NCBI RefSeq assembly: GCF_042648805.1
Contig: NZ_JBHRXZ010000026.1
Coordinates: 1-56,355, forward strand
DNA length: 56,355 nt
From: Azomonas tarimensis
GTDB lineage: Bacteria; Pseudomonadota; Gammaproteobacteria; Pseudomonadales; Pseudomonadaceae
Direction of reading: 5' to 3'
Numbering within the stretch: position 1 is the stretch's first letter; every line of letters starts with the position of its first letter. This document shows positions 32,891-42,560 of this stretch, in pieces. The notes beneath the pieces are model-generated. The model searched no databases, was not told the DNA's origin, and worked only from the letters and a program-made list of their open reading frames with translations. The translations under genes were made by a program, and so were the position numbers.

Positions 32891-33332
32891 GGGGGATCCC
32901 CGGGACAGAAAGGATGCCCATTCTAGCGAGGTCGAGGCGAGCAAGCGGCGCCTGCGCTGGCGCTTCTTCGCGGCATTGGTATTGATCGGTTTTCTGCTGG
33001 GGCTGATGCTCGGCAGGCTGGTATCGCCGGACCCTGCCAGGCTGCTGGAAATCAGCGAAGGACCGGCCGGCCTGCTGCTGCGTTTCGATCGCGAGCCCGC
33101 GCTTCAGGCAGGGCATGAGCAGGGGCTGTTTGGCCTGCGATTGCAAGCCGAAGGAGCCGCCGCCGAAGGTCAGATGCGCCTGGACGAGGGCGCGCTGGTG
33201 AACTGGCGGCTTCGTCCGGCGGAAGAGGGGTTGGCACTGGTGTTTATCGCGGTCCGCCCCTTGCGGGGCGAATGGCGGGGCCAGGCCGAAGGCCAGCACT
33301 GGCAGCTGGAGGTCAGGGTCACTCTGGAGTAG
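32889..33332 (+). CDS. Uncharacterised single-pass membrane protein
   Basis: I do not recognise this 147-aa protein. It has a basic N-terminal segment (SKRRLRWR), one membrane helix (FFAALVLIGFLLGLMLGRLV, residues 26-45) and a small soluble domain of probable beta strands, likely periplasmic. Position between trmL and ntrC matches a conserved hypothetical gene in P. aeruginosa, as I recall. The start ATG overlaps the divergent trmL ATG, and the SD is distant, so the N-terminus is uncertain. Confidence 0.6.
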   Translation: MGDPRDRKDAHSSEVEASKRRLRWRFFAALVLIGFLLGLMLGRLVSPDPARLLEISEGPAGLLLRFDREPALQAGHEQGLFGLRLQAEGAAAEGQMRLDEGALVNWRLRPAEEGLALVFIAVRPLRGEWRGQAEGQHWQLEVRVTLE

Positions 33333-33336
33333 GGTC

Positions 33337-33366
33337 CACCCGGCCGGTCGGTGGCCGCGCCGGGTG
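33337..33366. terminator. Hairpin between convergent genes
   Basis: An 8-bp perfect stem (33337-33344 with 33359-33366) with a 14-base loop lies between the end of the membrane-protein gene and the end of ntrC. It could act as a shared terminator, but no T-tract is present on either side. Confidence 0.35.
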
Positions 33367-33390
33367 AGTGCTCAGGCTTCCAGGTTGCGC

Positions 33391-34823
<1,433 letters not shown>

Positions 34824-34827
<4 letters not shown>

Positions 34828-35906
34828 GCGGGCGTCGCTCCTGTTTCCAGCGGCAGGTAGATCGAGAACACGGTATGGCCTGGGTGGCTCTCGCATTCGA
34901 TCAGCCCCTGATGTTGACTGATGATGTTCTGGGTGATTGCCAGGCCAAGGCCGGTGCCATCCGGGCGGCCGCTGACCATGGGATAGAACAGGGTATTCTG
35001 CAGATCGGACGGGATACCCGGCCCGTTGTCGATGATTGCCAGATGGACGACCAGGCGATGCCGGGTGTGGCCTATGGTGAACTGGCGCAGGGTCCGGGTT
35101 CGCAGGGTGATGCGTCCCAGGTTCAAGCCTGAGCCGCTGCTCAGCACCTGCATGGCGTTGCGCACGATGTTGAGCACCGCCTGGATCATCTGTTCGCGAT
35201 CCATCAGCACTTCAGGGATGCTCGGATCGTAATCGCGAACCAGGGTGAGGTTACCAAGGCTCTCGGCCTCGGTCAGGCTGGCGACCCGCTCCAGTACTTC
35301 ATGGATGTTGGTCATCGACAGCGACGGCAGCTTGTTGGAGCCGAGCATGCGATCGACCAGGTTTCGCAGGCGGTCGGCCTCCTCGATGATGACCTCGGTG
35401 TAATCCTTCAGGTGTTCCTCGGGCAGTTCGCGGGCCAGCAGCTGGGCAGCGCCGCGTATGCCGCCGAGGGGGTTCTTGATTTCATGGGCGAGACCACGCA
35501 CCAGCATTTTGGTGGTTTCCTGCTTCGACAGCTGCGCCTCTTCCTTGGTGATGCGTAGCAGCCGATCGCGTGGCAACACCTCGATCAGCAGCATCGTCTG
35601 GCGACGGGTAAGGATGGGCGTCACTGCGTAGTCGACCGTGATGCTGTGTCCGCTGGCGGAGGTCAGCGTAGCCTCGCGCTTGGTGAAGGGGTGCGCTTCG
35701 CCGACTGCATGACGCAGCGACGACAGGGCCTCGGGCGACTCGGTGAACAGCTCGCTGATGAAATGGCCGTGGCTGCGCTGGCCGCTGACCGCCAAGAGCA
35801 TTTCTGCAGCTGGGTTCATGTATTCCAGGCGCAGTTCGGCATCGAGCAGCAGCGTCGCGGTGGTCAGGTTCTCGAGCAGCAGGCGCTGAAGGGGTTCGTC
35901 GATCAT
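34824..35906 (-). CDS. ntrB: Nitrogen regulation sensor kinase NtrB
   Basis: The 360-aa cytoplasmic histidine kinase has a PAS domain (about residues 1-115), the H-box RGLAHEIKNPLGGIRGAAQLL, and N/G boxes NIVRNAMQ, IDNGPGIP and GTGLGLAITQNI. It phosphorylates or dephosphorylates NtrC under control of PII. No membrane segment is present, as expected. ntrC overlaps its end. An NtrC-like site lies about 145 bases upstream. Confidence 0.97.
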
Positions 35907-36049
35907 GGTCTGTCTGCATCAAATAGGTGATGCTGGGGATGCAAGAAGCAAACCAGCGCGCCTTTTTGCGGCGCGGCAGGCATTCTGTGGTGCGCTGCCG
36001 TCCGGTGTGACCTGAATTGGGATGTCCAGTATGCCGTGGATGCTTAGAG

Positions 36050-36066
36050 TGCACCATACAGGTGCG
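36050..36066. promoter_or_regulatory. NtrC binding site upstream of ntrB
   Basis: TGCACC-N5-GGTGCG matches 11 of 12 specified bases of the NtrC consensus TGCACC-N5-GGTGCA. It lies between the end of a DUF4124 gene and ntrB, where NtrC could autoregulate. A sigma-54 promoter with correct -24/-12 spacing was not found nearby, so repression or modulation of a sigma-70 promoter is possible. Confidence 0.65.
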
Positions 36067-36074
36067 CGCTATGC

Positions 36075-36692
36075 TCAGAGAAATGGCAGGGACGGAATGT
36101 TGCGCTTCTGCTGGGGCTTGTCCGCGAGGGGGCATTCCAGGCGCATGCCGAAGTCATCGGGCTGGCAGGGCTGCGCTATGCGTCGCTGGACGAGGGAGAC
36201 GCGCTTGATGTGCACCGGCCGCGGCGCCGTCTCGATCAGCACCCGGCCCTGCTCGTCGAGAATCGCCAGGGCCAGGAGGTGGGCGCCGCGGTCGAGGTTG
36301 TCCAGCACGAAATCTGGCGAGGTCTGCACCCCGGTTGAAAGCCCGTCCAGGATCAGTCGGAACCGGTGCCCAGGCTGCAGTGCAGGCTCGCTGGTTGCCT
36401 GCACCCGCAGCGTGCCGGTGTTGTCGCGGATGGTTTCGTCAGGCGCCGGTGCAAGCATTTCCAGCCACTGGTAGCGAAGCTCGAGGGCTTTGCGGGGCGG
36501 GGGCTCCGCTGGCGGCGAGGCAGGCTCGGCACTCATCAGGTTGGGTTTGGGCAGGCTGAGCGCCTGCGCACCAGCGCTGGCCGGGCGGTCGCTGTAGCTG
36601 CGATTGCCGTTGGCGTCGGTATGCAGATAGATTTCGGCCTGGGCAGAAAGTCCTACGATCATCAGAAGCAGCAAGGCCCAGCGTTGTACCAT
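36075..36692 (-). CDS. DUF4124 secreted protein (second of a tandem pair)
   Basis: The 205-aa protein has a signal peptide (cleavage near SAQAE) followed at once by a DUF4124 motif EIYLHTDANGNRSYSDRPAS. A second half has a beta-rich domain with LRYQWLEMLAPAPDETIRDN and LDRGAHLLALAILDEQGR, perhaps a fibronectin-like fold. Function is unknown. It overlaps the preceding paralogue by one base (TAATG). Position between glnA and ntrB is conserved in pseudomonads as I recall, but no nitrogen role is established. Confidence 0.85.
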   Translation of the reverse strand: MVQRWALLLLMIVGLSAQAEIYLHTDANGNRSYSDRPASAGAQALSLPKPNLMSAEPASPPAEPPPRKALELRYQWLEMLAPAPDETIRDNTGTLRVQATSEPALQPGHRFRLILDGLSTGVQTSPDFVLDNLDRGAHLLALAILDEQGRVLIETAPRPVHIKRVSLVQRRIAQPCQPDDFGMRLECPLADKPQQKRNIPSLPFL

Positions 36693-37234
36693 TATGGTGC
36701 GGCTCTTTGTCTCATCGCGGGGCTGGAAGTATGGACCCGCTGTACGGTGAAGGTTTGGACAGGACTGCGCTGGATGACCTGCCGGCCGCTGAGTACCTCG
36801 ACCTGCAGGCTGTGTTCGCCGCGATCGATAGTGCGCACTTCAACCAAGGTGCTCGGGCCTGCCGGTGCGATGGGCTCTCCGTCGAGCAGAAAGCGCAGGC
36901 TGTGTCCTTTCTGAAGAGGGGGGTCCAGCCGCGCTGCCACGGTAAATGCGCCGTCGTTGGCGCGCAACGCTTCCTCGTCGGGAATTCCAGCCACCTCAAC
37001 CCTGTGGTAGGGGCGCTCAGTCTTGGTCTCGGATGGGCCTGCCAGGGGTTCAGGCATCTCGGCCTTTCTGAACTCCACAGTGGTGGGCTCAGGCAGCTCC
37101 ACTTCGGTCGCCTCGACACCTTGCGGCGGTTCGTTGGTGAACACCGGATTGCCGTTGTCATCGGTGTATCGGTAGATCTGCGCCTGGCTGGCGCTGGAAA
37201 CGGCTAGCAGCAGGCAAAGCAGTGCAATGCGCAT
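36692..37234 (-). CDS. DUF4124 secreted protein (first of a tandem pair)
   Basis: The 180-aa protein starts with a signal peptide (cleavage near SQAQ) and the DUF4124 segment QIYRYTDDNGNPVFTNEPP. The C-terminal part has GHSLRFLLDGEPIAPAGPS and IDRGEHSLQVEVLSGRQV, which align with matching blocks of the next gene, so the two are tandem paralogues. The ATG at 37234 has GGGAG seven bases upstream; an upstream start lacks support. Function unknown; a periplasmic location is likely. Confidence 0.85.
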   Translation of the reverse strand: MRIALLCLLLAVSSASQAQIYRYTDDNGNPVFTNEPPQGVEATEVELPEPTTVEFRKAEMPEPLAGPSETKTERPYHRVEVAGIPDEEALRANDGAFTVAARLDPPLQKGHSLRFLLDGEPIAPAGPSTLVEVRTIDRGEHSLQVEVLSGRQVIQRSPVQTFTVQRVHTSSPAMRQRAAP

Positions 37235-37333
37235 GGCGAACTCCCGCGGATGGTTTGCAAAGAGGCTTGCACCGCAACGGCGGGTTCGCAAGTGCCTCTA
37301 CTGCAAGTTGCCAAAGGCGTCTTCTGCAAAACG

Positions 37334-37367
37334 AAAAAGCCCGCGTCGAGTAGGCTCGGCGCGGGCT
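37334..37367 (-). terminator. Rho-independent terminator of glnA
   Basis: An 8-bp GC-rich stem (37338-37345 with 37360-37367), extended by imperfect inner pairs, is followed on the minus strand by TTTTTCG. It lies 20 bases after the glnA stop. Confidence 0.92.
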
Positions 37368-37386
37368 ATCGAGTACTGCTACCGGA

Positions 37387-38793
37387 TCAGACGCTGTAGT
37401 ACAGGTCGTATTCCAGCGGGTGCACGAAGGTGCGCACCTTGATTTCCTCGGCGGCCTTCAGCTCGATGTAGGCATCGATGAAGGCGTCGGTGAACACGCC
37501 ACCCTTGGTCAGGAAGCTGCGGTCAGCGTCCAGTGCTTCCAGGGCTTCCTTCAGGCTGCCGCAAACCTGCGGGATGTTGGCAGCTTCTTCCGGCGGTAGG
37601 TCGTACAGGTTCTTGTCCGCCGCATCGCCGGGGTGAATCTTGTTCTGGATACCGTCCAGGCCGGCCATCAGCAGGGCAGCGAAGGCCAGGTAGGGGTTGG
37701 CAGCCGGATCCGGGAAGCGTGCTTCGATACGACGAGCCTTCGGGCTGTTGACGTACGGAATGCGGATCGAGGCGGAACGGTTGCGAGCCGAGTAGGCCAG
37801 CATCACCGGAGCTTCGAAGCCCGGGACCAGACGCTTGTAGGAGTTGGTCGACGGGTTGGTGAAGCCGTTCAGCGCCTTGCCGTGCTTGATGATGCCGCCA
37901 ATGAAGAACAGGGCGGTCTCGGACAGGCCGGCATAGCCTTCTCCGGCGAAGGTGTTCTTGCCATCCTTGGAGATGGACATGTGCACGTGCATACCCGAGC
38001 CGTTGTCGCCATACAGGGGCTTGGGCATGAAGGTGGCGGTCTTGCCGTAGGCATCGGCCACGTTGTGCACGCAGTACTTCAGGGTCTGGACTTCGTCGGC
38101 CTTGGCCACCAGGGTGTTGAAGGCAACGCCGATCTCGTTCTGGCCGGCGGTAGCCACTTCGTGGTGGTGAACCTCGACCTTCAGGCCGAACTCTTCCAGT
38201 GCGTTGCACATGGCGGTACGGATTTCGTGGTCGTGGTCGACTGGTGGTACCGGGAAGTAACCGCCCTTGACGCCCGGACGGTGGCCCTTGTTGCCGCTCT
38301 CGAAGTCGGCGTCGGTGTTCCAGGAAGCCTGTTCGGAGAAGATCTTGAACATCGAGCCGGAGATGTCGGACTTGAACTTCACTTCGTCGAAGACGAAGAA
38401 CTCGGGCTCCGGGCCGAAGAAGGCGGTGTCGCCGATACCGGTGGACTTCAGGTAGTCCTCTGCGGCGCGAGCGATGGCGCGCGGGTCGCGCTCGTACGGC
38501 TGCATGGTCGAGGGTTCGATGATGTCGCAGACCAGGATAAGGGTCGGCTCTTCGGTGAACGGATCCAGCACGGCGGTGCTGTCATCCGGCATCAGGATCA
38601 TGTCGGAAGCTTCGATACCCTTCCAGCCGGCGATGGAGGAGCCGTCGAACATCTTGCCATGCTCGAAGAAGTCCTCGTCATCGACATCGCGTGCCGGGAT
38701 GGTGACGTGCTGCTGCTTGCCTTTGGTGTCGGTGAAGCGGAGGTCAACCCACTTCACGTCGTGTTCTTTGATCAGTTGAAGCGACTTCGACAT
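37387..38793 (-). CDS. glnA: Glutamine synthetase, type I
   Basis: The 468-aa enzyme condenses glutamate and ammonia with ATP. The blocks KMFDGSSIAGWKGI, FFGPEPEFFVFD, MHVHMSISKDGKN and NRSASIRIPYV form the active site, and the adenylylation Tyr is in NLYDLPPEE near residue 398. The ATG at 38793 has GGAG seven bases upstream. It has its own terminator and an NtrC/sigma-54 promoter region, so transcription follows nitrogen limitation. Confidence 0.98.
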   Translation of the reverse strand: MSKSLQLIKEHDVKWVDLRFTDTKGKQQHVTIPARDVDDEDFFEHGKMFDGSSIAGWKGIEASDMILMPDDSTAVLDPFTEEPTLILVCDIIEPSTMQPYERDPRAIARAAEDYLKSTGIGDTAFFGPEPEFFVFDEVKFKSDISGSMFKIFSEQASWNTDADFESGNKGHRPGVKGGYFPVPPVDHDHEIRTAMCNALEEFGLKVEVHHHEVATAGQNEIGVAFNTLVAKADEVQTLKYCVHNVADAYGKTATFMPKPLYGDNGSGMHVHMSISKDGKNTFAGEGYAGLSETALFFIGGIIKHGKALNGFTNPSTNSYKRLVPGFEAPVMLAYSARNRSASIRIPYVNSPKARRIEARFPDPAANPYLAFAALLMAGLDGIQNKIHPGDAADKNLYDLPPEEAANIPQVCGSLKEALEALDADRSFLTKGGVFTDAFIDAYIELKAAEEIKVRTFVHPLEYDLYYSV

Positions 38794-38888
38794 GATGCTC
38801 TCCAAGTAGTAAACGTTGCTGGCGATGCGTCCGTTGCGGCTCTAGCCGGGCAAGGATAATCCGCCTTGGCAAACTGCCTCACAAGGGA

Positions 38889-38903
38889 GCAAATCTTATG
38901 CCA
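38889..38903 (-). promoter_or_regulatory. Sigma-54 promoter of glnA
   Basis: The minus strand reads TGGCAT-N5-TTGC with exact spacing of the -24 and -12 elements. The start would be near 38878, 85 bases before glnA. Confidence 0.9.
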
Positions 38904-38977
38904 GCTACCCATTGTGGGGCTAAGCCCTTTTGGCCGGGGTGTTGCGTGAGTCGGGCGCAACAGGCATGCGCGAAAAG

Positions 38978-39025
38978 AGCACAAATATGGTGCGCCTCAT
39001 TTATAGCAAGAGCCAATATGGTGCA
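38978..39025. promoter_or_regulatory. Two NtrC enhancer sites of glnA
   Basis: Site 1 (38978-38994) is AGCACA-N5-GGTGCG; site 2 (39009-39025) is AGAGCC-N5-GGTGCA, weaker in its left half. Their centres are 31 bases apart, about three helical turns, and lie near -108 and -139 from the predicted sigma-54 start, the layout of enteric glnAp2. Confidence 0.8.
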
Positions 39026-39071
39026 TGGAGGCGATTTGCAAAACCCCGACTAAAGGCAAGCCGGTTTCAGC

Positions 39072-39077
39072 TATAAT
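39072..39077 (+). promoter_or_regulatory. -10 element of the thiI promoter
   Basis: A perfect TATAAT lies 45 bases before the thiI start; a CTAAAG-like -35 lies 16 bases upstream and is weak. The glnA-thiI interval of about 330 bases is otherwise filled by the glnA regulatory sites. Confidence 0.55.
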
Positions 39078-39121
39078 CCGCGCCTTTTCCTCCTGCGGCT
39101 GCTGGCCACCTGTTCTTTTTC

Positions 39122-40606
39122 ATGAAGCTGATCGTCAAGGTTTTCCCGGAAATCACCATCAAGAGCCGACCGGTGCGCAAGCGCTTCATTCGGCAGCTGG
39201 TGAAGAACATTCGAGCCGTGTTGCGCGATCTCGATCCCGAGCTGCGCATCGAGGGTGAATGGGACAATCTCGAGCTGGAAACGGCGGTGAGCGACCCGCG
39301 CACCCTGCGCGACCTTATCGAGCGGTTGAGCTGCACTCCCGGCATCGCGCACTTTCTGGAAGTGCATGAGTACCCGCTGGGCGACTTCGACGATGTGGTG
39401 GAGAAGTGCAAGGCGCACTTTGGCCCGCGCCTGCCGGGACGAGTGTTCGCGGTGCGCTGCAAGCGGGCCGGCAAGCACAGTTTCAGCTCGATGGAGCTCG
39501 AGCGCCACGTGGGCAGCCAGTTGCGGCAGCAGTGCGAGGCCGCGGGCATCTCCCTGAAGGCGCCGGAAGTCGAAGTACGGCTTGAGGTGCGTCACGACCG
39601 GTTGTTCATCATTGATCGCCAGCACCCCGGCCTGGGCGGCTACCCGCTCGGGGCACTCGAGCAGACCCTGGTGCTGATGTCCGGGGGCTTCGACTCCACC
39701 GTGGCGGCCTGGCAAATCATGCGCCGCGGCATGCTGACCCACTTCTGCTTTTTCAACCTCGGCGGGCGGGCCCATGAGCTCGGGGTCATGGAGGTTGCCC
39801 ATTACCTTTGGAAGAAGTACGGCAGCTCGCACCGGGTGCTGTTCATCAGCGTGCCCTTCGAGGAAGTGCTGGGCGAAATTCTCGAAAAGGTGGATGACAG
39901 TCACATGGGCGTGGTGCTCAAGCGCATGATGCTGCGCGCCTCGACGCAGATCGCCGAGCGCCTGCACATCGATGCGCTGGTGACTGGCGAGGCGATCTCG
40001 CAGGTTTCCAGCCAGACCCTGCCCAACCTCAGCGTCATCGATTCGGCCACTGACATGCTGGTGCTTCGCCCGTTGCTGGCGGCACACAAGCAGGACATCA
40101 TCGACACCGCCGAGGCGATCGGCAGCGCGGCTTTTGCTCGTCATATGCCTGAATACTGCGGCGTCATCTCCAAGAGCCCGACCACCAAGGCCAAGCGCTT
40201 TCGCGTCGAGCACGAGGAAAAGCAGTTCGATATGGCGGTCCTCGAGCGCGCCCTGGCCAATACGCGCCAGGTGGCCATCGACCGGGTGATCGACGAGCTG
40301 GGCAAGGACTTGCCGGTGGAGGAAGTGGCTGAAGCCCTGGCCGGTCAGGTGGTACTGGACATCCGCCACCCTGACGCCAGCGAGGATGCGCCGCTGGAGC
40401 TTGGCGGCGTCGAGGTGCAGCCGCTGCCCTTCTATGCGATCAACAACCGATTCAAGGAGCTTGATGCCAATCGCCAGTACCTCCTGTACTGCGACAAGGG
40501 TGTCATGAGCCGCCTGCATGCCCATCACCTGATGAGCGAAGGGCACCAGAACGTGCGGGTCTATCGGCCCGCAAGCCAGAAGCTGGAAGCTGGAAGCTCA
40601 AAGTGA
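39122..40606 (+). CDS. thiI: tRNA 4-thiouridine sulfurtransferase
   Basis: The 494-aa enzyme has an N-terminal ferredoxin-like and THUMP region, a PP-loop ATP pyrophosphatase (LVLMSGGFDSTVAAW) and a C-terminal rhodanese domain with its persulfide Cys in YLLYCDKGVMS. A second conserved Cys is in MPEYCGVISKSPTTKAK. It makes 4-thiouridine in tRNA and supplies sulfur for thiamine. The last residues after VRVYRP (ASQKLEAGSSK) are not part of the usual domain and come from an intergenic repeat. The SD is weak. Confidence 0.95.
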   Translation: MKLIVKVFPEITIKSRPVRKRFIRQLVKNIRAVLRDLDPELRIEGEWDNLELETAVSDPRTLRDLIERLSCTPGIAHFLEVHEYPLGDFDDVVEKCKAHFGPRLPGRVFAVRCKRAGKHSFSSMELERHVGSQLRQQCEAAGISLKAPEVEVRLEVRHDRLFIIDRQHPGLGGYPLGALEQTLVLMSGGFDSTVAAWQIMRRGMLTHFCFFNLGGRAHELGVMEVAHYLWKKYGSSHRVLFISVPFEEVLGEILEKVDDSHMGVVLKRMMLRASTQIAERLHIDALVTGEAISQVSSQTLPNLSVIDSATDMLVLRPLLAAHKQDIIDTAEAIGSAAFARHMPEYCGVISKSPTTKAKRFRVEHEEKQFDMAVLERALANTRQVAIDRVIDELGKDLPVEEVAEALAGQVVLDIRHPDASEDAPLELGGVEVQPLPFYAINNRFKELDANRQYLLYCDKGVMSRLHAHHLMSEGHQNVRVYRPASQKLEAGSSK

Positions 40607-40712
40607 AGAGTGCCCACCCGACCAGCCGTATCGTCATCCGGCGCACACACCCGCCCGACCGGGCATGTGCCGCCTTTTCATCCAGCTTTCAGCTATCCGC
40701 TTCCAGCTTTTT
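40578..40712. repeat. GAAGCTGGAAGC inverted repeat between thiI and typA
   Basis: The left arm (about 40578-40604) has tandem GAAGCTG units, and the right arm (40681-40712) carries TTTCAGCT and GCTTCCAGC followed by TTTTT. The arms can pair into a stem with interruptions around a 75-base loop. The left arm includes the last thiI codons. It may end the thiI transcript and resembles a dispersed repeat common in Pseudomonas genomes, from memory. Confidence 0.7.
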
Positions 40713-40724
40713 AGGTAACCCACA

Positions 40725-42542
40725 GTGATCGAACAACTCCGCAACATCGCCATCATCGCCCACGTCGACCATGGCAAGACCACCCTCGTCGACAAACTCC
40801 TGCGCCTGTCCGGCACCCTGGACCGCAAGGAGCTGGAGAACGAGCGCGTGATGGACTCCAACGACCAGGAAAAGGAGCGTGGTATCACCATCCTGGCCAA
40901 GAACACCGCGCTGAAGTGGAAGGACTACAGCATCAACATCGTCGACACCCCCGGGCACGCCGACTTCGGCGGTGAAGTCGAGCGCGTCATGTCGATGGTC
41001 GACTCCGTGCTGCTGGTGGTCGACGCCCAGGACGGCCCCATGCCGCAGACCCGCTTCGTGACCCAGAAGGCCTTCAAGGCCGGCCTGCGACCGATCGTCG
41101 TGGTGAACAAGATCGACCGTCCGGGCGCTCGCCCTGACTGGGTCATCGACCAGATCTTCGACCTTTTCGACAACCTCGGCGCCACCGACGAGCAGCTCGA
41201 CTTCCCGATCGTCTACGCCAGTGCCCTGAACGGCATCGCCGGCATGGACCACGAAGCCATGGACGACAACATGGACGCGCTGTTCCAGGCGATCATCGAC
41301 CACGTGCCGGCTCCCAAGGTCGACACCACCGGTCCGTTCCAGATGCAGATCTCCCAGCTGGACTACAACAGCTTCCTTGGCGTGATCGGCATCGGCCGTA
41401 TCGCCCGCGGCACCATCAAGGCCAACTCCCCGGTGACTGCCATCGGTGCCGACGGCAAGAAGCGCAACGGCCGTATCCTGAAGATCATGGGCCACTCCGG
41501 TCTGCAGCGCGTCGAAGTGCAGGAAGCCACCGCTGGCGACATCGTCTGCGTGTCCGGTATGGATGAGCTGTACATCTCCGACACCTTGTGCGACCAGAAC
41601 AATGTCGAAGCGCTGCCGCCGCTGACCGTCGACCAGCCGACCGTGAGCATGACCTTCCAGGTCAACGACTCGCCGTTCGCCGGCAAGGAAGGCAAGTTCG
41701 TCACCAGCCGCAACATCAAGGACCGTCTGGACAAGGAGCTGCTGCACAACGTGGCGCTGCGCGTCGAGCAGGGCGAGAGCCCGGAGAAGTTCAAGGTTTC
41801 CGGCCGTGGCGAACTGCACCTCTCGGTACTGATCGAGAACATGCGTCGTGAAGGTTTCGAGCTGGCCGTGGGCCGCCCGGAAGTGGTGATCATCGAGGTC
41901 GACGGCGAGAAGCAGGAGCCCTACGAGAACGTCACCATCGACATCGAGGAGCAGCACCAGGGTCCGGTAATGGAGCAGATGGGCCTGCGCAAGGGCGATC
42001 TGACCAACATGATCCCCGACGGCAAGGGTCGCATCCGCCTGGAGTACACCATCCCCGCGCGCGGCCTGATCGGCTTCCGTAACAACTTCCTGACCCTGAC
42101 CTCCGGCAGCGGCATCCTGACCTCGACCTTCAGCCACTACGGCGCGATCAAGGCCGGCGAAGTCAGCAACCGTCAGAACGGCGTGCTGGTCTCCATGGCG
42201 ACCGGTACCGCACTGACCTACTCGCTGGAAACCCTGCAGGCACGCGGCAAGCTGTTCCTGTCGCCGGGCGACGAAATCTACGAGGGCCAGCTGTGCGGCA
42301 TCAACAGCCGTGACAACGACCTGGTGCTCAACCCCACCAAGGGCAAGAAGCTCGACAACATGCGCGCGTCGGGCAAGGACGAAGTCATCGCCCTGGTGCC
42401 GCCGATCAAGTTCACCCTCGAGCAGGCGCTGGAATTCATCGCCGACGACGAGCTGGTGGAAGTGACGCCGAAGTCGATCCGCCTGCGCAAGAAGTACCTC
42501 AACGAGAACGACCGCAAGCGCTTCGAGCGCAGCAAGGTCTAA
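40725..42542 (+). CDS. typA: Ribosome-associated GTPase TypA/BipA
   Basis: The 605-aa translational GTPase has a G domain with IAHVDHGKTT, the switch block DTPGHADFGGEVERV and NKIDRPGARP, followed by EF-G-like domains and the BipA-specific C-terminal domain. It acts in ribosome assembly and stress adaptation. The start is GTG at 40725. Length is typical. The insertion element begins a few bases after its stop. Confidence 0.96.
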   Translation: MIEQLRNIAIIAHVDHGKTTLVDKLLRLSGTLDRKELENERVMDSNDQEKERGITILAKNTALKWKDYSINIVDTPGHADFGGEVERVMSMVDSVLLVVDAQDGPMPQTRFVTQKAFKAGLRPIVVVNKIDRPGARPDWVIDQIFDLFDNLGATDEQLDFPIVYASALNGIAGMDHEAMDDNMDALFQAIIDHVPAPKVDTTGPFQMQISQLDYNSFLGVIGIGRIARGTIKANSPVTAIGADGKKRNGRILKIMGHSGLQRVEVQEATAGDIVCVSGMDELYISDTLCDQNNVEALPPLTVDQPTVSMTFQVNDSPFAGKEGKFVTSRNIKDRLDKELLHNVALRVEQGESPEKFKVSGRGELHLSVLIENMRREGFELAVGRPEVVIIEVDGEKQEPYENVTIDIEEQHQGPVMEQMGLRKGDLTNMIPDGKGRIRLEYTIPARGLIGFRNNFLTLTSGSGILTSTFSHYGAIKAGEVSNRQNGVLVSMATGTALTYSLETLQARGKLFLSPGDEIYEGQLCGINSRDNDLVLNPTKGKKLDNMRASGKDEVIALVPPIKFTLEQALEFIADDELVEVTPKSIRLRKKYLNENDRKRFERSKV

Positions 42543-42560
42543 AGTCGTTGCGGTGAGACA

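Noticed and set aside
35945..35965. Possible sigma-54 promoter for ntrB (GGCGCG to TTTGC)
   Set aside because: The distance between the GG and GC elements is one base too long, so it does not fit the -24/-12 rule.
37633..38859. 408-codon plus-strand frame opposite glnA
   Set aside because: Antisense shadow of glutamine synthetase with no family resemblance.
40689..42137. 482-codon minus-strand frame opposite typA
   Set aside because: Antisense shadow of typA; no start context and no domain.
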